Shown here: in pieces, positions 43,201 through 55,335 of the stretch
How the letters are laid out: every line of letters starts with the position of its first letter
Numbering within the stretch: the stretch's first letter is position 1
Source of the DNA: Glandiceps talaboti
Taxonomy: Eukaryota > Hemichordata > Enteropneusta > Spengelidae
Assembly: GCF_964340395.1 (NCBI RefSeq)
Contig: NC_135551.1
Location: forward strand, 6,418,463 to 6,482,462
DNA length: 64,000 nt
Reading direction: 5' to 3'
Notes under the pieces: model-generated
Databases searched by the model: none
Told to the model about the DNA's origin: nothing
What the model saw: only the letters and a program-made list of their open reading frames with translations
Position numbers and translations under genes: made by a program

Positions 43201-44581
43201 CACACAGATCAATCAATCAATTTATTTATTATGTGGTTGAATGATTGATCGATTGAATGATTGTTTTGAAGAAATAAACATAATGTTGTGTGTGATATTG
43301 ATCAATTAATTGACTCATTGATTGGTTTGATATGAAACCATTTTTATTCTTTCTTTGGCTACTTCTTTTTCTATAAAACCATAAATTATAGTATAAATGA
43401 GCCTGAGTTCAGTTAACACGGAAATGTTTATCTCTTATCTTCTGGGAGATTATCACATTCGTTTATGCATTGACTAGTCCTTGTTATTGTATGGTTGAGT
43501 GTTTGTCCGGTGTAATACATTATTCAATTGATATTTATATCGGTATATCAGGAGTCATTTAATGACAGTTGTTACGACGCTGAATTAGGCAGCTGCAAGA
43601 TATTGACCTATATCCAGTGGTAAACTCAAACCCGCTCGGTCAGCCGTCTCAGAGGTACCACTTAAGACAGTATTCTGTAAAGACACTCACAAGGACTCAA
43701 ACATTACTTTTGAGTTGAATGCAGACAAATAAAATATTTTCCTAAAACGTTCGGTGGATGACTTAATAGTATGGTAGCTCCGACCAGAGCGTAAAAGATT
43801 TTTAAGATCACGACTTAGATCTTGGCAAGTGTACGCGGTGTTGCCTTACATACAGTCCTCGAGCGATATACAGAATCAAGTAAACGCAGGTCGGTTTCAA
43901 TGATTCTTCCTGCAGTGCGGACAACCTTTTCGAGTGAAGTTAACTCCTTCAGCGTGCTGTTTCCCAACCAAACGATGATAGAATTTGTTTAGATATTTTC
44001 AATGGTTGAATGATACGGATTGACTAAATTATCTTGACCTATAAGGATTTTATTTCAGCCGCCTAAGAAAATGAAGGCATTGTTGGGCTTTCTTAACAAG
44101 GGGTTCAGTAATTGTACGCCATGAAAAATTGTGTGAGAAATTTAAAAATGATGAAAATTTCAACATCTACGCCATTTACATTAATTGGAGGATGAGGCTG
44201 GCAAGACAATCTAAAATCAACAGCTACTTCCTTTGTCTTACCATTTTACCAAGTTCTGGATAAGAATGTATGAGGCGACACTAAGCTTATCAGATCTCAT
44301 TAAATTTGATCGTTCGCTACATTGTGATAAAGTCTATTACCATGAGTTTCAAAGCTTGTAGTAAGAAACGGTCGATCGCACCATTGGCAGACAGTGCAGT
44401 GGGGGAGAAATGTTCTTCTGTACTGTCTATCACCACCCTAAACACCAAATTCTAAAGTAACATGTAATTCTAAATGTTGATTTCTTAAATACGTACTCAT
44501 TGTTCGCAATTTACGTCAAAAAATGAATCAGCTCATCTCTGGATAGATTAGGATTTCACTTAGACGTCGTTTGTCACTCAT

Positions 44582-44624
44582 TATGTATGTATGTATGTAT
44601 GTATGTATGTATGTATGTATGTAC
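44582..44624. repeat. (ATGT)n microsatellite
   Basis: About ten tetranucleotide units. Confidence 0.95.
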
Positions 44625-45353
44625 TTGCATCGATATCAGTAAAACTGTGTTATTATATTCTGTGTGCTTGTACTTGTGCCAAAAAGAATAGCTCAAAGTA
44701 CTCCGGCTAGTAGATTCGATGCACAAACTACTTATTTGTTCAAAATCGTGGTTTTCTTAACATCTGCAGACAATTTTCAATCAATTTGGAATGTTTTTAT
44801 TCATAATACCATTAATGATAAACTACACACACATTGCAAACTCTTTTGTCGGATGCAACCCATTGTCACAATCAAAAAGGACCATACATGTACGTCAATA
44901 AAACAATAGCATTGGCCAGTCACCTCTAAGTATATTAGTTCATTATTATAGAGCAATATGCCGGAAAAAATTAGTTGTACTCCTGTCAAAAAGTTTCAAG
45001 AAAGAGTATAAAGATCTACTCTCGATAAATATTTGATTTCATAACGTTTTTTATTTTCGCCTATCACAAGTCCCCCTTTCATCGTTTGGACATTTACGCA
45101 AGAAATAATACATTATAGCAGCAATACAATACTATAGTATTTTCATCGTGTTATGTGTCGTATTGTAAATGTAATGTTGCTAGACAGACATACTTCATTT
45201 ATAACTATTTTGCACTCCCGTACCCTTCAGATAGTTTCGATATGTGTGAATAAACATTCAATTCAAAATCAGTTATTGCAAAGGTGATGATATGACACTT
45301 ACGACAATATGATATATTGGTCATCTTATTTTCTTGTTATTTACAACCTAAAG

Positions 45354-45665
45354 GTCTAACCAACATAGCTCCGATGTCCATGATATATGCGGCAGATAAG
45401 ATGAACGGCGATTATCTACTGAATGATGGTATATGTCAACTTGACGATGATTATCTTTTCAATGAAGCTGTTGTATCGGTTGGCGTCATGTACGAGGAGG
45501 TAGACTTTAAAACCCGGAATATTGTTCCACAGCAGAAATCAATGGAGATTCTTGATCACTTTAATGTTTGCATTTCTGATGAACGCCGACTCATTTTCGC
45601 GATAGTATTCGTAAATACACAGAGTAATGTACACAGTGCCAGAGTGTTGACCAATGAGTATTATA
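45354..45665 (+). CDS. Possible third exon of the trefoil gene
   Basis: A pyrimidine-rich acceptor (CTTGTTATTTACAACCTAAAG) precedes an open stretch of 104 codons, with LTNIAPMSMIYAADKMNGDY and CQLDDDYLFNEAVVSVGVMY, then FKTRNIVPQQKSMEILDHFN, NVCISDERRLIFAIVFVNTQ and ARVLTNEYY, up to a strong donor GTGAGTATA. It is 312 bases, phase 1 at both ends, matching the neighbouring trefoil exon. The composition is that of a folded soluble domain with two cysteines. I do not recognise the family. It reads as an extracellular domain following the trefoil module, but without a homologue the call rests on open frame, splice sites and phase. Confidence 0.5.
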
Positions 45666-46429
45666 GTGAGTATATAATAAACATTCATTCAATATATAAA
45701 GTAGTCTAAAAGTAACTTAATTATTCCGAGGACTGTTGGGAATTCATGGAAAAATTATCACTGGATCGCTGGTCATGAGGACTGATATGTTGTAGCAATA
45801 GCTGTAATTGGTCACCAGATTTAAACTGAATGCCTCCCGTAAGGGAACCACTAGTTATGCCAATAACTCATTAAACTAAAAGAAAATATGTTAACAGGTT
45901 TTGTTTTTGGACAAGCGTGCTTTGTGAGTTTAATTTATGTGCCAAATTATACGGAATTTGAAGAGTACATGATACTGCTTAATTACTGAATATCGTTCAT
46001 TTTTCAAAATTATACTCATTTAAGGTTAAAGTGGGAACAAACTTCATAGGACCGGTGCGTATTATTATGGTTGATATATGTACCATCTTATACGAAATTT
46101 TAAGGTTGCATTTTTAAGATATAACCTAGTTTAATAAAATCATTAAAACTGATGGTAAGCTATATCAAATACATGTCGGAAACGCCTCGGTAAAACCAAA
46201 CTACGGATAACCCGAGTTCATCAATAGGCAAGTCGGGTTGTTGACACTCTCTAAATCTGTTTGCAATTTCAACTGTAATAGGATATAAAAGTTGTAACAG
46301 CTGATAACGTCCCTTGACTCAAACGATTCACTCCTTGAAAGTAACCTTGCACTCGGAACTACAATTTTTCTCGTTCCATAGTTAGTTAAATAATTTTTTG
46401 AAAAATTAAGCACAGAGATGCAGTAAAAC

Positions 46430-47165
46430 GTCGATTATCCGAACGCTTACGGGGACATGCATTTAGTTCAGATATTCGATCAGCATGGTCAGTTCGGATA
46501 TGCAATCTGCATCGAGATGGGACGGGCGGGGGTCAAAAGGTCGCACTCATAAAGAATGAACGTACATGTTGGCTGCATATCCCACTTACACATTTTACAT
46601 GCACTCTCAGACAAATGAAACGTACCGTACGACATAGAAACCGTTTTAATTAACTGTACTTAATAAATTTAATATGAAACTAAATACATGTAAAGAGGTG
46701 AATATAATAAGAAAACGACATTGTGAATTGAATATGTGTAGAAAAAAATAAAAAAACGTATTTACAAGAGAGACGACAACGTGGTGGACAGCTGATAAGA
46801 ACGCACTGTTGTCATGGTTGCATCTATAAATAGTGTTCACGACATGTAAATATAATCAAGTTATATCAATATGTACAAACGATGTGTCTGCAATTTAGCC
46901 ACTCAATGAGAGAAAAATCCGGGGTGTGCTTCATTCGTAGTAAGCCAGTCCTAAATTTCCTGTCTGTCAGTGGGAGCGATCTGGTCAATCACACCATCCA
47001 TGTTTTCGTTGTCGACGTCATCTGATACTGTTTCACCACTAGTTGTTACGATCGGTTCTGTAACTGCTTCGTCAGGGAGGTTCAACTTGAGTTTGTGCCA
47101 TGCATTACGGAGAGTGTCTGCTGTCAATGCGTTCCAGGATTCCGAAGCTAAAAAAGTTTTACACC
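46430..47165 (-). pseudogene. pogo/Tigger-like transposase remnant
   Basis: The left end shows a Tigger-type terminus (GTAAAACGTCGATTATCCGA at about 46424). The minus strand from about 47160 encodes the C-terminal tail of a pogo-family DDE transposase: ASESWNALTADTLRNAWHKL, an acidic linker with ETVSDDVDNENMDG, then DWLTTNEAHPGF after one stop. The catalytic core is missing. This is a dead DNA transposon fragment. Confidence 0.6.
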
Positions 47166-48457
47166 TTTGAAAATCTTTATTGGAAAAAGAAACGAAACTC
47201 CTTTCACGTCATTTTGTTGACCTTTGGCCTAATTATGATATTTTAATGTCCAAAACTTTTGACAAAATATTTGTAATTGACTGATTATTCATAATATACA
47301 GTGTAGCATGTAAATATGACTTTTAAGTATTAAGCCTACCAAAACATATGTTTACCCATAGCAATACATGGTATTTCGTTTTTTTCGCGATATAACAAAA
47401 TGGCCAGGGGTGCACGAGTGGCACCCATCAGATATGCTAACAGGACACCTTTCTGAGGTGGAATCTGCAAAAAAATTTCATATAACTCACATTGCAAGGT
47501 TAACCCCCAAAGCCACCTCTGGCAACTGGACTATGGGACTTGTATGCAAATAGGTTGATGATATGATAAATAAAGCCTAGCAAAGCCCCTATGACTGTGT
47601 GGGTCAAAGTTTTATACTCCCGTCTTCCAGTGTTAAGTCAATCCTCTGACCATCCAGTCACACATACATTAGACTAAGTCAGCAATATACTGCAAAAAAT
47701 ATATTCGATTGACCCTGATGTGGTAAAAATTACTCGACTTGCCTAGGGAAAGCATATTATGGCATTAATTTGATAAAACTACTCCAGAATCACGTTTTTT
47801 TTCAAGTCAGGGTGCTTTTGAGTTACCTCTCTCTTCTCTTTCTTCCTTGTTCGAGTGTTTAAGTGTTTGTCCGTTGTTATAATCACCCAGTAGGAAAGAG
47901 ATAAAGTAAATTTTCCTGGTAAATGACCCCTGATAATTATGAGATTAGAAGAGTTTTAATTTAGATAAGAGTAGAAGCATGGACAAGGTGTCCTTATTTA
48001 GTAAATTATATATAGATGAAAGAGAGAAAAGTAGCCAGGGAAAAGAGTTTTATATCACCACAAAAATCAATGAGTCAATTGGTCAATATCATACACTAAA
48101 TAAGTTTTGTTTTACTACAAATATAAACCATTCAATCAAAAAATCTTTCAACCAAAAATAAATCAATCAATGAATCGATCGACCGAACAGTCAAGCATTT
48201 AATACATATTCCCTGCACTATGTGGTAAACCTACCGCATTTACGATGATGGAAATTTCCATGCATAAAATGCATCTTTATGCATGCTAATTGTTTTGTGG
48301 ATGCTATACCAAAGTTTCTGATTTATATATTTGTTTGTGTAAAGGCCTGTTGAAATAGTGTGGGGAACATGGTTTACTATATAAAAAAATGTCCCAGAAA
48401 GCAAAATGATATACCAACATTCATTTCAAAATTTTATATTTTACATGTGACGTGAAG
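47166..48457. other. Interval without recognised genes
   Basis: AT-rich; only short chance frames and repeats of (AATC) type near 48080-48190. Confidence 0.4.
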
Positions 48458-48682
48458 AGGGTCTAGATGGTACTATATTTAGAGGCATCTCTAGTGACAC
48501 ACTAGAATGTGGGACTGCAGCAGATGAGAATGAGGGGTCCATGGACTTCTCTCATAATACTGACGGTTCTGTGTGGCTCCAATGGTTCTGTCAACATTCT
48601 GATGGAGTTAAAGGATTGATGATGATGCCGCGATACGCTCTTCTCAATATCGTTATTAAGGAGATAGAGGTGTATACGTTAG
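48458..48682 (+). CDS. Possible fourth exon of the trefoil gene
   Basis: The open frame reads GLDGTIFRGISSDTLECGTA, then SMDFSHNTDGSVWLQWFCQH and KGLMMMPRYALLNIVIKEIE, between an acceptor-like AAG at 48455-48457 and a donor GTATTT at 48683. It is 225 bases, phase 1 at both ends, so it can continue the exon at 45354 without shifting frame. The Cys, Trp and alternating hydrophobic residues look like an extracellular beta domain. The acceptor polypyrimidine tract is only fair. The domain is unnamed. A microsatellite follows 20 bases after the donor. Confidence 0.45.
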
Positions 48683-48702
48683 GTATTTACATGTCATGTA
48701 TT

Positions 48703-48783
48703 TATGTATGTATGTATGTATGTATGTATGTATGTATGTATGTATGTATGTATGTATGTATGTATGTATGTGTGTGTGTGTGT
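48703..48783. repeat. (ATGT)n then (TG)n microsatellite
   Basis: About 17 ATGT units followed by TGTG. Confidence 0.95.
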
Positions 48784-50039
48784 CTACATATCAATAGTCA
48801 AGATGTCAAAAGTGAAAAAAATGCCCGGCTTGAAGTACTAATTTTGGCAGCTTGTTTGGTTAGAGTAAAATATGGAGCCTTCAGAAAATGATGGTGTATA
48901 TGGCAAATATAATAACATATACAGTTATCAAGTAGATATTTTTTTAAATTTCTAATTGACATATAGTCAGCCTGCAGCTAAGAATATGCACATAGCAATA
49001 CCATAACGGTGAGTATACTGAATGGGTAACACCACAGATATATTTGTATGTGCATGAACATCTGCACATGAATATTATCGCAAACCTTTACAGTTTTGGT
49101 ACAGCACCATAAGGAGTATTTTGGGGTTTTCTTTGTTGGTAACTTTGCTTAAGTTGTTTTAGCAGTAAAATTATTCTACCATAATGAACGACAGCCATAG
49201 TCGTGAACAATTCTCTTTTGAAGAAATAAGCTAATTATGATGGGATATGTGTTTTGTATGGATGATTTTTCACCGGGGTTATAGGTGATATTAAGTGAGA
49301 ATGGTGAACTGCTATGGTTACTCATAATTGTTGCATAGTTGAAATGTTTCCAGAAAATGCTCACCTATTACAACATTTGAGGTTCACAATGTGTATGCCT
49401 ACGTATTATGTAACAAAATTAAAAGAGCGGAGATATTTCGGTCGATAGTTCGCCTGTTATTTCATATTGTCCTCACTTGAGAAGTATTTTTGAGGTATAT
49501 TATGAATACATAATATTGCAATCAACCAACCACGAACAAACAACACAGACAAGAACTTAATATTAAATGCTTAATTTGAAACAAAAACGTCGTGAACTGT
49601 ACGAGTTTTCAAATATAAAGGTAACAACACACGTGCATTTTGAATTTGGACATAAGTTGAACATTAAAGAATGTCTCGACATATAAGACAATTATGTTGT
49701 TTTGTTTGAGATATATGCAATATCACGTTTCATTGTCTAAAGAATTGAACAAAACACTTTTGATGATAAAATTAAAAAGAGAAGGAACCACTAAGGGGCT
49801 TAGCCTGGAAGGATGCAAAATGTAAGGAAATGACTATGTTATATTTCTTGAAGGCATGGCAAGTGTATATATGTTACATGAATACGCGTTATTTTCTCTA
49901 AATTATAATGTATATGTGGGTCTTTATCTATATGTATTACTGTCGCCCTTCCTTTTGGAAAGCCGCAGTTGTCTTAAGTCTAACAAATACATTATATTAA
50001 CCAGTTCTGTCGTTATATGATAAGCACATATCATTATGT
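48784..50039. other. Interval without recognised features
   Basis: No supported frame or repeat beyond general AT richness. Confidence 0.4.
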
Positions 50040-50425
50040 TAAAGCAAACATTTCATTACATTATATGAGTACATAATCATATGATGTGAACGTTTCTTTA
50101 TAGTTTGCAAAGAGATCATTATATGCTGTAGACACATCTTTATATGACGTGAACAAAGTTTTATATGATGTGAACATTTCATTACACGATGTGTACATAT
50201 CTTAATACGATGTGCATATTTCATTTTATGATGTGAGCATGCCATTATATGATGTGAACATTTCATTATATGATGGGAACATACCTTTATATTATGTGAA
50301 CATTTCATTATATGCTGTGAACACACCGTTATATGTGTACATATCTTTACATCATGTGAACATACCATTATATGATGTGAACATATCTTTATATGATGTG
50401 AAAATACCATTATATGAGGGGCTTG
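50040..50425. repeat. Minisatellite, ~22-24-bp unit
   Basis: About 16 imperfect copies of TTATATGATGTGAACATTTC. It generates long His/Ser-rich chance frames on both strands (for example SHHIMKCSHHI on minus), which I do not call as genes. Confidence 0.85.
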
Positions 50426-51537
50426 TAAAAATAACCACCAATGCGTTAACTAAAATGTGTGAATGACAACGTCTACACACTCATCAAACACAATTAACAT
50501 AAACTGATAAGATACAGTATTGACATAAATGTGTTTGTCAACACCTGCATGCAGAGATTGAAAATATTAAAGTATATATATGCATACATGGCCAAACCCA
50601 CCGCTTAATGTAATCGCAATGGAATGTCCGGTCTGAAAACGACATTTGCTAGACTGTTCGGGCAAGCCCTCACTGCAAACTTTGTTCACTCGAGGTATCG
50701 AAAGAAAGCCCGAACGTCTAGCCACAAGATTATGCAATGCACAGGGTTCGTACACTTAAAGAGAAACAAAATTCCTGGACTTCCCACGGTTTTTTTCAGT
50801 TTTCAAGGGGTATTCGTATTGATTTCCAGGGCTGTTGACCACCAAAGTATATTTTTGAATGACATCTAATTGTCTGATGTGGAGAAGAAGAATTTAACAA
50901 AGGTTCCCATAATGTGTCACAACACATTTAAAAGACAAGCAACACCAATCAAGACGTTTCAAAACCACGTTTGCACGCTAAGATTAAACAGAGAAACATG
51001 TCCTATCCCCTAAGTAGTCGTTTCGTCAAGCCGGTGCATTGATCGTGTAAGATTTGAGTCACAGCATTCGTTAGTCTAATTAAGACATATCCAGAAAAAA
51101 AAATAAAAACTAAAGTTTGTCCTCATTATTGTATGTTTTGATGTGGCTAGATTCAAAGGTCACCAAAAATATTTTTTTTCTTAAAAGTTTTGAATTAAAA
51201 CTCCATTTACGTAACGAAATTTTGCCTTATGAATAACTGAATATGTTCAGGCCTTGCGTCTTGATGTTTATATACGGCCACATGTTGCGGAACATCGCGA
51301 TTTCTCAACTCAAATTGACCATTTAGGAATGTTACTGTACTGACAAACATAAAAAAGTAGTTCATTCCTATTTATCGACGACATGAAAGTCAGAACCGCA
51401 CTTCACAACCCGGAAATTGAACTGCACTTCCCAAGGCCCTAGTATTGCCATGCGTGAGCTTGTAGCATGTTAGTCCAGCTTGCATGCATAGTTATCCGAG
51501 ACTCGATTCTGTCAATTGTACCATGGCCGATGACGAC

Positions 51538-51765
51538 AAATCGGTCTTCTAGTTCAAAAAACCGGTCTTCTAATTCAAGTGTCGGTCTTCTAGTTCAAGT
51601 GTCGGTCTTCTAGTTCAAAAAAACTGGTCTTCTAATTCAAGTGTCAGTCTTCTAGTTCAAGTGTCGGTCTTCTAACTCAAGTGACGGTCTTCTAGTTCAA
51701 TTGTCGGTCTTCTAATTCAAGTGTCGGTCTTCTAACTCAAGTGTCGCGTCCGTCTTCTCAGTTTT
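51538..51765 (+). repeat. Minisatellite arm, left
   Basis: About eleven copies of CGGTCTTCTAGTTCAAGTGT with small variants, ending GTCGCGTCCGTCTTCTCAGT, which recurs reversed at 53642-53665. Confidence 0.9.
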
Positions 51766-52320
51766 CTATACTATACTATACTATACTATACTATACTATA
51801 CTATACTATACTATGCTAATAATACTATACTATACTATACTATACTCTATACTATACTATATACTATACTATACAATACTATACTATACTATACTATACT
51901 ATACTATTCTATGCTATACTATACTATACTATATACTATACTATACTATACTATATTGTGCTATATACTATACTATTCTATACTATACTATACTATACTA
52001 TACTATGCTATACTATACTATACTTTACTATACTATATATACTATACTATACTATATTATGCTATATACTATACTATACCATACTATGCTATATTATATA
52101 CTATACACTATACTATAGTATACTATATACTATATTATATACTATATACTATATTATACAATATATAATATATACTATACTATGCTATACACTACATACT
52201 ATACTATACTATACTATATACTATACTACACTATAGTACAGTATAGCATAGTATATAGTATAGTATAGTATAGTATAGTATAGTATAGTATGGTATAGTA
52301 TAGTATATAGTATACTATTC
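51766..52320. repeat. (ATACT)n pentamer array with strand switch
   Basis: About 470 bp of TATAC repeats turn at about 52232 (CTATAGTACAGTATAG) into about 80 bp of TATAG repeats, making a self-complementary junction. Long Tyr/Leu/Ile frames here are spurious. Confidence 0.95.
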
Positions 52321-52419
52321 CCGTATTTGTTTGCCCAGAGTTTACTTGTGTTGTTCATCAAATAGAGATGCCAGGATTATGATAGTGGACCCAAGTTACT
52401 AGTATTTATTTATGTTTCA

Positions 52420-53085
52420 TTATAGCCTCTTTTCGCCAGTTTCCCGGTGAAGAATTTCACTTTCTTTGAAATTCTTCTTCGTTACAACATGTTCGTATCT
52501 ATCTGATCGTTTGACCCTTAATGGACCCGAGTCTGGGTGGCATGATTGCCTGTGTAAATATTGGAATGAGTTTTGATATCCAATACTTTGTGTTATTGGT
52601 GTCGTTGACATTTTTGGATTGAAAAGATGTTACTTCCGTATTTGAGCTTTCCAACGAAAATTTGAAAGTTGGATGTATTTGGTTTATTTTTTCACTCAAA
52701 TTATTTAGTTCGACTTGGGTGCCACAAAATATCATGAAAACGTCATCCCTGAAACGTGTCCAGAGTGATATTTTATTCGTATGGATTTCAATAATGCGAC
52801 TTTCCAGTTCATGGAATGCTATGTCGACTATTTCGGGTGATGCCCAAGAGCCAATGCTACATACACATGTTTGTGTGTAGAATTCTCCATTAAATTTAAA
52901 TGTGTTTTTCGTGAGAATCACATAATAGTTTTAGGAGATACACTGGTGGTGATTTTGGAATGCTAAAGTCGATTGTTTGTGTAACTGGCGAGTCAAGTGC
53001 TTTGACAACTGACTGCATTGCGTCAGACTGCAACGTATTTGTGTACATATATACCACGTCTAAAGCCGGTCATCCTCACATGAGA
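52420..53085 (-). pseudogene. Penelope-like element reverse transcriptase fragment
   Basis: On the minus strand from about 53080: DVVYMYTNTLQSDAM (catalytic motif A of Penelope-like RTs, DVxxLYTN type), then FKFNGEFYTQTCVCSIGSWA and SPEIVDIAFHELESRI (motif B region), TRFRDDVFMIF (motif C, with the RDD box), NQIHPTFKFSLESS and, in a shifted frame, FQYLHRQSCHPDSG with KRSD and NFKESEILHRETGEKRL. This order is characteristic of Penelope-like elements, not LINEs. At least two frameshifts or stops (near 52925 and 52600) break it, and no GIY-YIG endonuclease is visible. It is embedded between pentamer arrays. Confidence 0.75.
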
Positions 53086-53092
53086 TCCCATT

Positions 53093-53272
53093 GGTATAGT
53101 ATAGTATAGTATGGTATAGTATAGTATAGTATAGTATAGTATAGTATAGTATAGCATGGCATGGCATGGCATGGCATGGCATGGCATGGCATAGTATAGT
53201 ATAGTATAGTTTAGTATAGTATATTATAGTATAGTATAGTATAGTATAGTATAGTATATAATATAGTATCGT
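53093..53272. repeat. (AGTAT)n array with an internal (CATGG)n block
   Basis: TATAG-type pentamers, with CATGG pentamers at about 53152-53192. The second motif differs by two substitutions per unit and probably spread by local amplification. Confidence 0.9.
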
Positions 53273-53276
53273 ATAT

Positions 53277-53435
53277 ACAGTCGAGCCTCGTTAGAACGAA
53301 CTCGCTTATAACGAAAACCCGGTTAGAACAAACACAATTCAAGGGTACCGATCCCTTGCTATTGTTTCCTATGTAAATAATGACGTTTAGAACGAACGTA
53401 CGTTTCACAAAAACCCGTTTACAACGAACACATTT
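53277..53435. mobile_element. pogo-like terminal fragment
   Basis: CAGTCGAGCCTCGTTAGAAC, then AACGAACTCGCTTATAACGA and CCCGGTTAGAACAAAC repeats match the general form of pogo/Tigger ends (CAGTCGAACCTCGTTATAAC type). No transposase is present. Confidence 0.5.
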
Positions 53436-53483
53436 TCCTCTAGAGAACAATGGTTTTCTAGACCTACAGCGAAGATTTGAACT

Positions 53484-53642
53484 GTAGTATAGTATCGTAT
53501 AGTATATACTAGTAGTATAGTATAGTATAGTATAGTATAGTATAGTATAGTATAGTATAGTATAGTATGGTATAGTATAGTATAGTATAGTATAGTATAG
53601 TATAGTATAGTATAGTATAGTATAGTATAGTATAGTATAGAA
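53484..53642. repeat. (TATAG)n pentamer array
   Basis: About 30 units; the inverted counterpart of the left (TATAC)n array. Confidence 0.95.
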
Positions 53643-53885
53643 TACTGAGAAGACGGACGCGACACTTGAGATAGAAGACCGACACTTGAGATAGAAGACC
53701 GACACTTGAACTAGAAGACCAACACTTGAGTTATAAGACCGACACTTGAGTTAGAAGACCGACACTTGAACTAGAAGACCGACACTTGAGTTAGAAGACC
53801 GACACTTGAACTAGAAGACCGACACTTGAATTAGAAGACCGGTTTTTTTAACTAGAAGACCGACACTTGAATTAGAAGACCGATT
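53643..53885 (-). repeat. Minisatellite arm, right (inverted)
   Basis: About twelve copies of ACACTTGAACTAGAAGACCG, the reverse complement of the left arm unit. Confidence 0.9.
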
Positions 53886-53979
53886 TGTCCCTCCTACCTC
53901 CAACTTAGAGTCAAGTTGTTTAGCGTTAAGTCGGTAATATAGACTCGTGCACTATGGCGTTGAATGCCTGCCAATATTC

Positions 53980-54305
53980 GAAAATACAATACTGCAATGA
54001 CTATATGCAATACTGCAATGACTATATGCAATACTGCAATGACTATATGCGATATGACTACATGAGATGACTACATGCAATATGACTACATGAGGTGCTA
54101 GGTGACTACATGAGGTGACTACATGCGATGTGACTACATGAGATGACTACATGCGATATGACTACATGAGATGACTACATGCGATATGAATACATGAGGT
54201 GCTAGGTGACTACAGTACATGCGATGTGACTGCATGAGATGACTACATGTGATATGACTACATGCGATATGACTACATGAGATGACTACGTGCGATATGA
54301 CTACA
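53980..54305. repeat. Minisatellite GACTACATGCGATAT / GACTACATGAGAT
   Basis: Mixed 13- to 21-bp units repeat from CAATACTGCAATGACTATAT onward. No coding support. Confidence 0.85.
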
Positions 54306-54612
54306 TCCATAAGTAAAAAGACGCAATGCTAATTATTATGTTGCCATTTTTGTTTCCATTGTTTTGTCTACCTGAACAATTACTGTGTCGTGCCAATCAC
54401 ATGTCCAAAGTTGATGGACACAGCAAACGCTCCCAGGTCATATAAATCCATAACGTAAGACATGTCTACCCATCAAAAACTTTGACATTGACAAAACAAA
54501 AATGGTCGGAGACAATGATACGCAATACACCACAGTACAGTCGGCTTCAGTGAACACGGGCCGTTACATAATTACGAAAAAAAATTACCAACCTTTGCAT
54601 GTACACTTTAAG
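54306..54612. repeat. Dispersed repeat shared with 40.4-41.4 kb
   Basis: AAGTAAAAAGACGCAATGCT and TTGTTTCCATTGTTTTGTCT match 41135-41220. The right edge (CAACCTTTGCATGTACACTT) is the reverse complement of 40431-40455. Confidence 0.65.
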
Positions 54613-54837
54613 TACCCCTGGCCTGCAACAAAGGTATACATGTACAACGTAGTTCACATTGTGAAGATCATTTAATACAATGCACTGGAACCTTTCATCT
54701 TTATTTCAGTCTATTGCATGTCAGCAGTCAGTTACCATATACCTTCGGGAATATAATAATAATACTAATCATAATAATAATCACAATAATAATAATAATT
54801 ATAAAATAAGTATATAATAATACTATTTTTTATAATA

Positions 54838-55335
54838 ATCAAGTTTATTTGAATATTACCCACGCTACCTGGGGTAGTTTTGTATGCTGAGTTCAAAAAA
54901 GGGGGTCATTTTATGAACATCGGTTGCCATGGTAACCAAAATCACCATAATATGTTAACCATTTTTTCCAAAATTTGACATAAAACATCGAAAAAAAGAT
55001 AATACAGTGAAAAAATGCCCTTGTATTAGACACGTATGAGTTAGTGCTACCTGGTGTAACATAAATTGTTAAAATTGGATAGCTGTTTCCATGGAAACGT
55101 ATGGTAGATGTGAAAATAATGTTTTCATTATATACACATACATCTCACAAATAACATTATAAATCTGATAAATCTCTTTTTATTTGCACAATTACCCTAC
55201 TACCAAGGGTAGTTTGTAATGCTGAATTCAAAAAAGTGGTCATTTAATGAACATCAGTTGCCATGGTAACCAAAATAACCATATTATGTGATTTTTTGAA
55301 AAATTAGACATAAAACACTTTTAAAATTTAAAATC
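54838..55335. repeat. Direct duplication with X-box-like palindromes
   Basis: 54850-55000 and 55195-55330 are diverged direct repeats (TACCxxGGGTAGTTT, GCTGAATTCAAAAAA, GGTCATTTAATGAACATC, AACCAAAAT). Each contains GTTGCCATGGTAAC (54923-54936, 55257-55270), a perfect X-box form. A third, weaker palindrome GTTTCCATGGAAAC is at 55085-55098. Confidence 0.75.

Larger units (their letters stand above)
51534..53889. mobile_element. Composite inverted element: minisatellite arms, (ATACT)n, Penelope-like core
   Basis: The left end reads GACAAATCGGTCTTCTAGTT and the right end is its reverse complement (AAGACCGATTTGTC at 53876-53889). The left arm is a 20-bp minisatellite, then (TATAC)n. The right arm is (TATAG)n, then the same minisatellite reversed. 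Between them lie a Penelope-like RT and a pogo-like fragment. It interrupts a repeat that is intact at 30735-30840, so it arrived or grew as an insertion. Confidence 0.65.

Noticed and set aside
43012-43248. Several Cys/Val and Thr/His-rich frames
   Set aside because: Products of TG and TATG microsatellites, not genes.
50039-50466. 123-codon His/Ser-rich frame and its opposite-strand partner
   Set aside because: Both come from the ~22-bp minisatellite. Such frames appear whenever the unit length is near a multiple of three.
51741-52236. Long open frames rich in Tyr, Leu and Ile
   Set aside because: They are direct translations of the (ATACT)n array in all frames, with no start context or non-repeat content.
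53211-53705. 164-codon frame, minus strand
   Set aside because: Spans pentamer arrays and minisatellite arms; repeat-derived.
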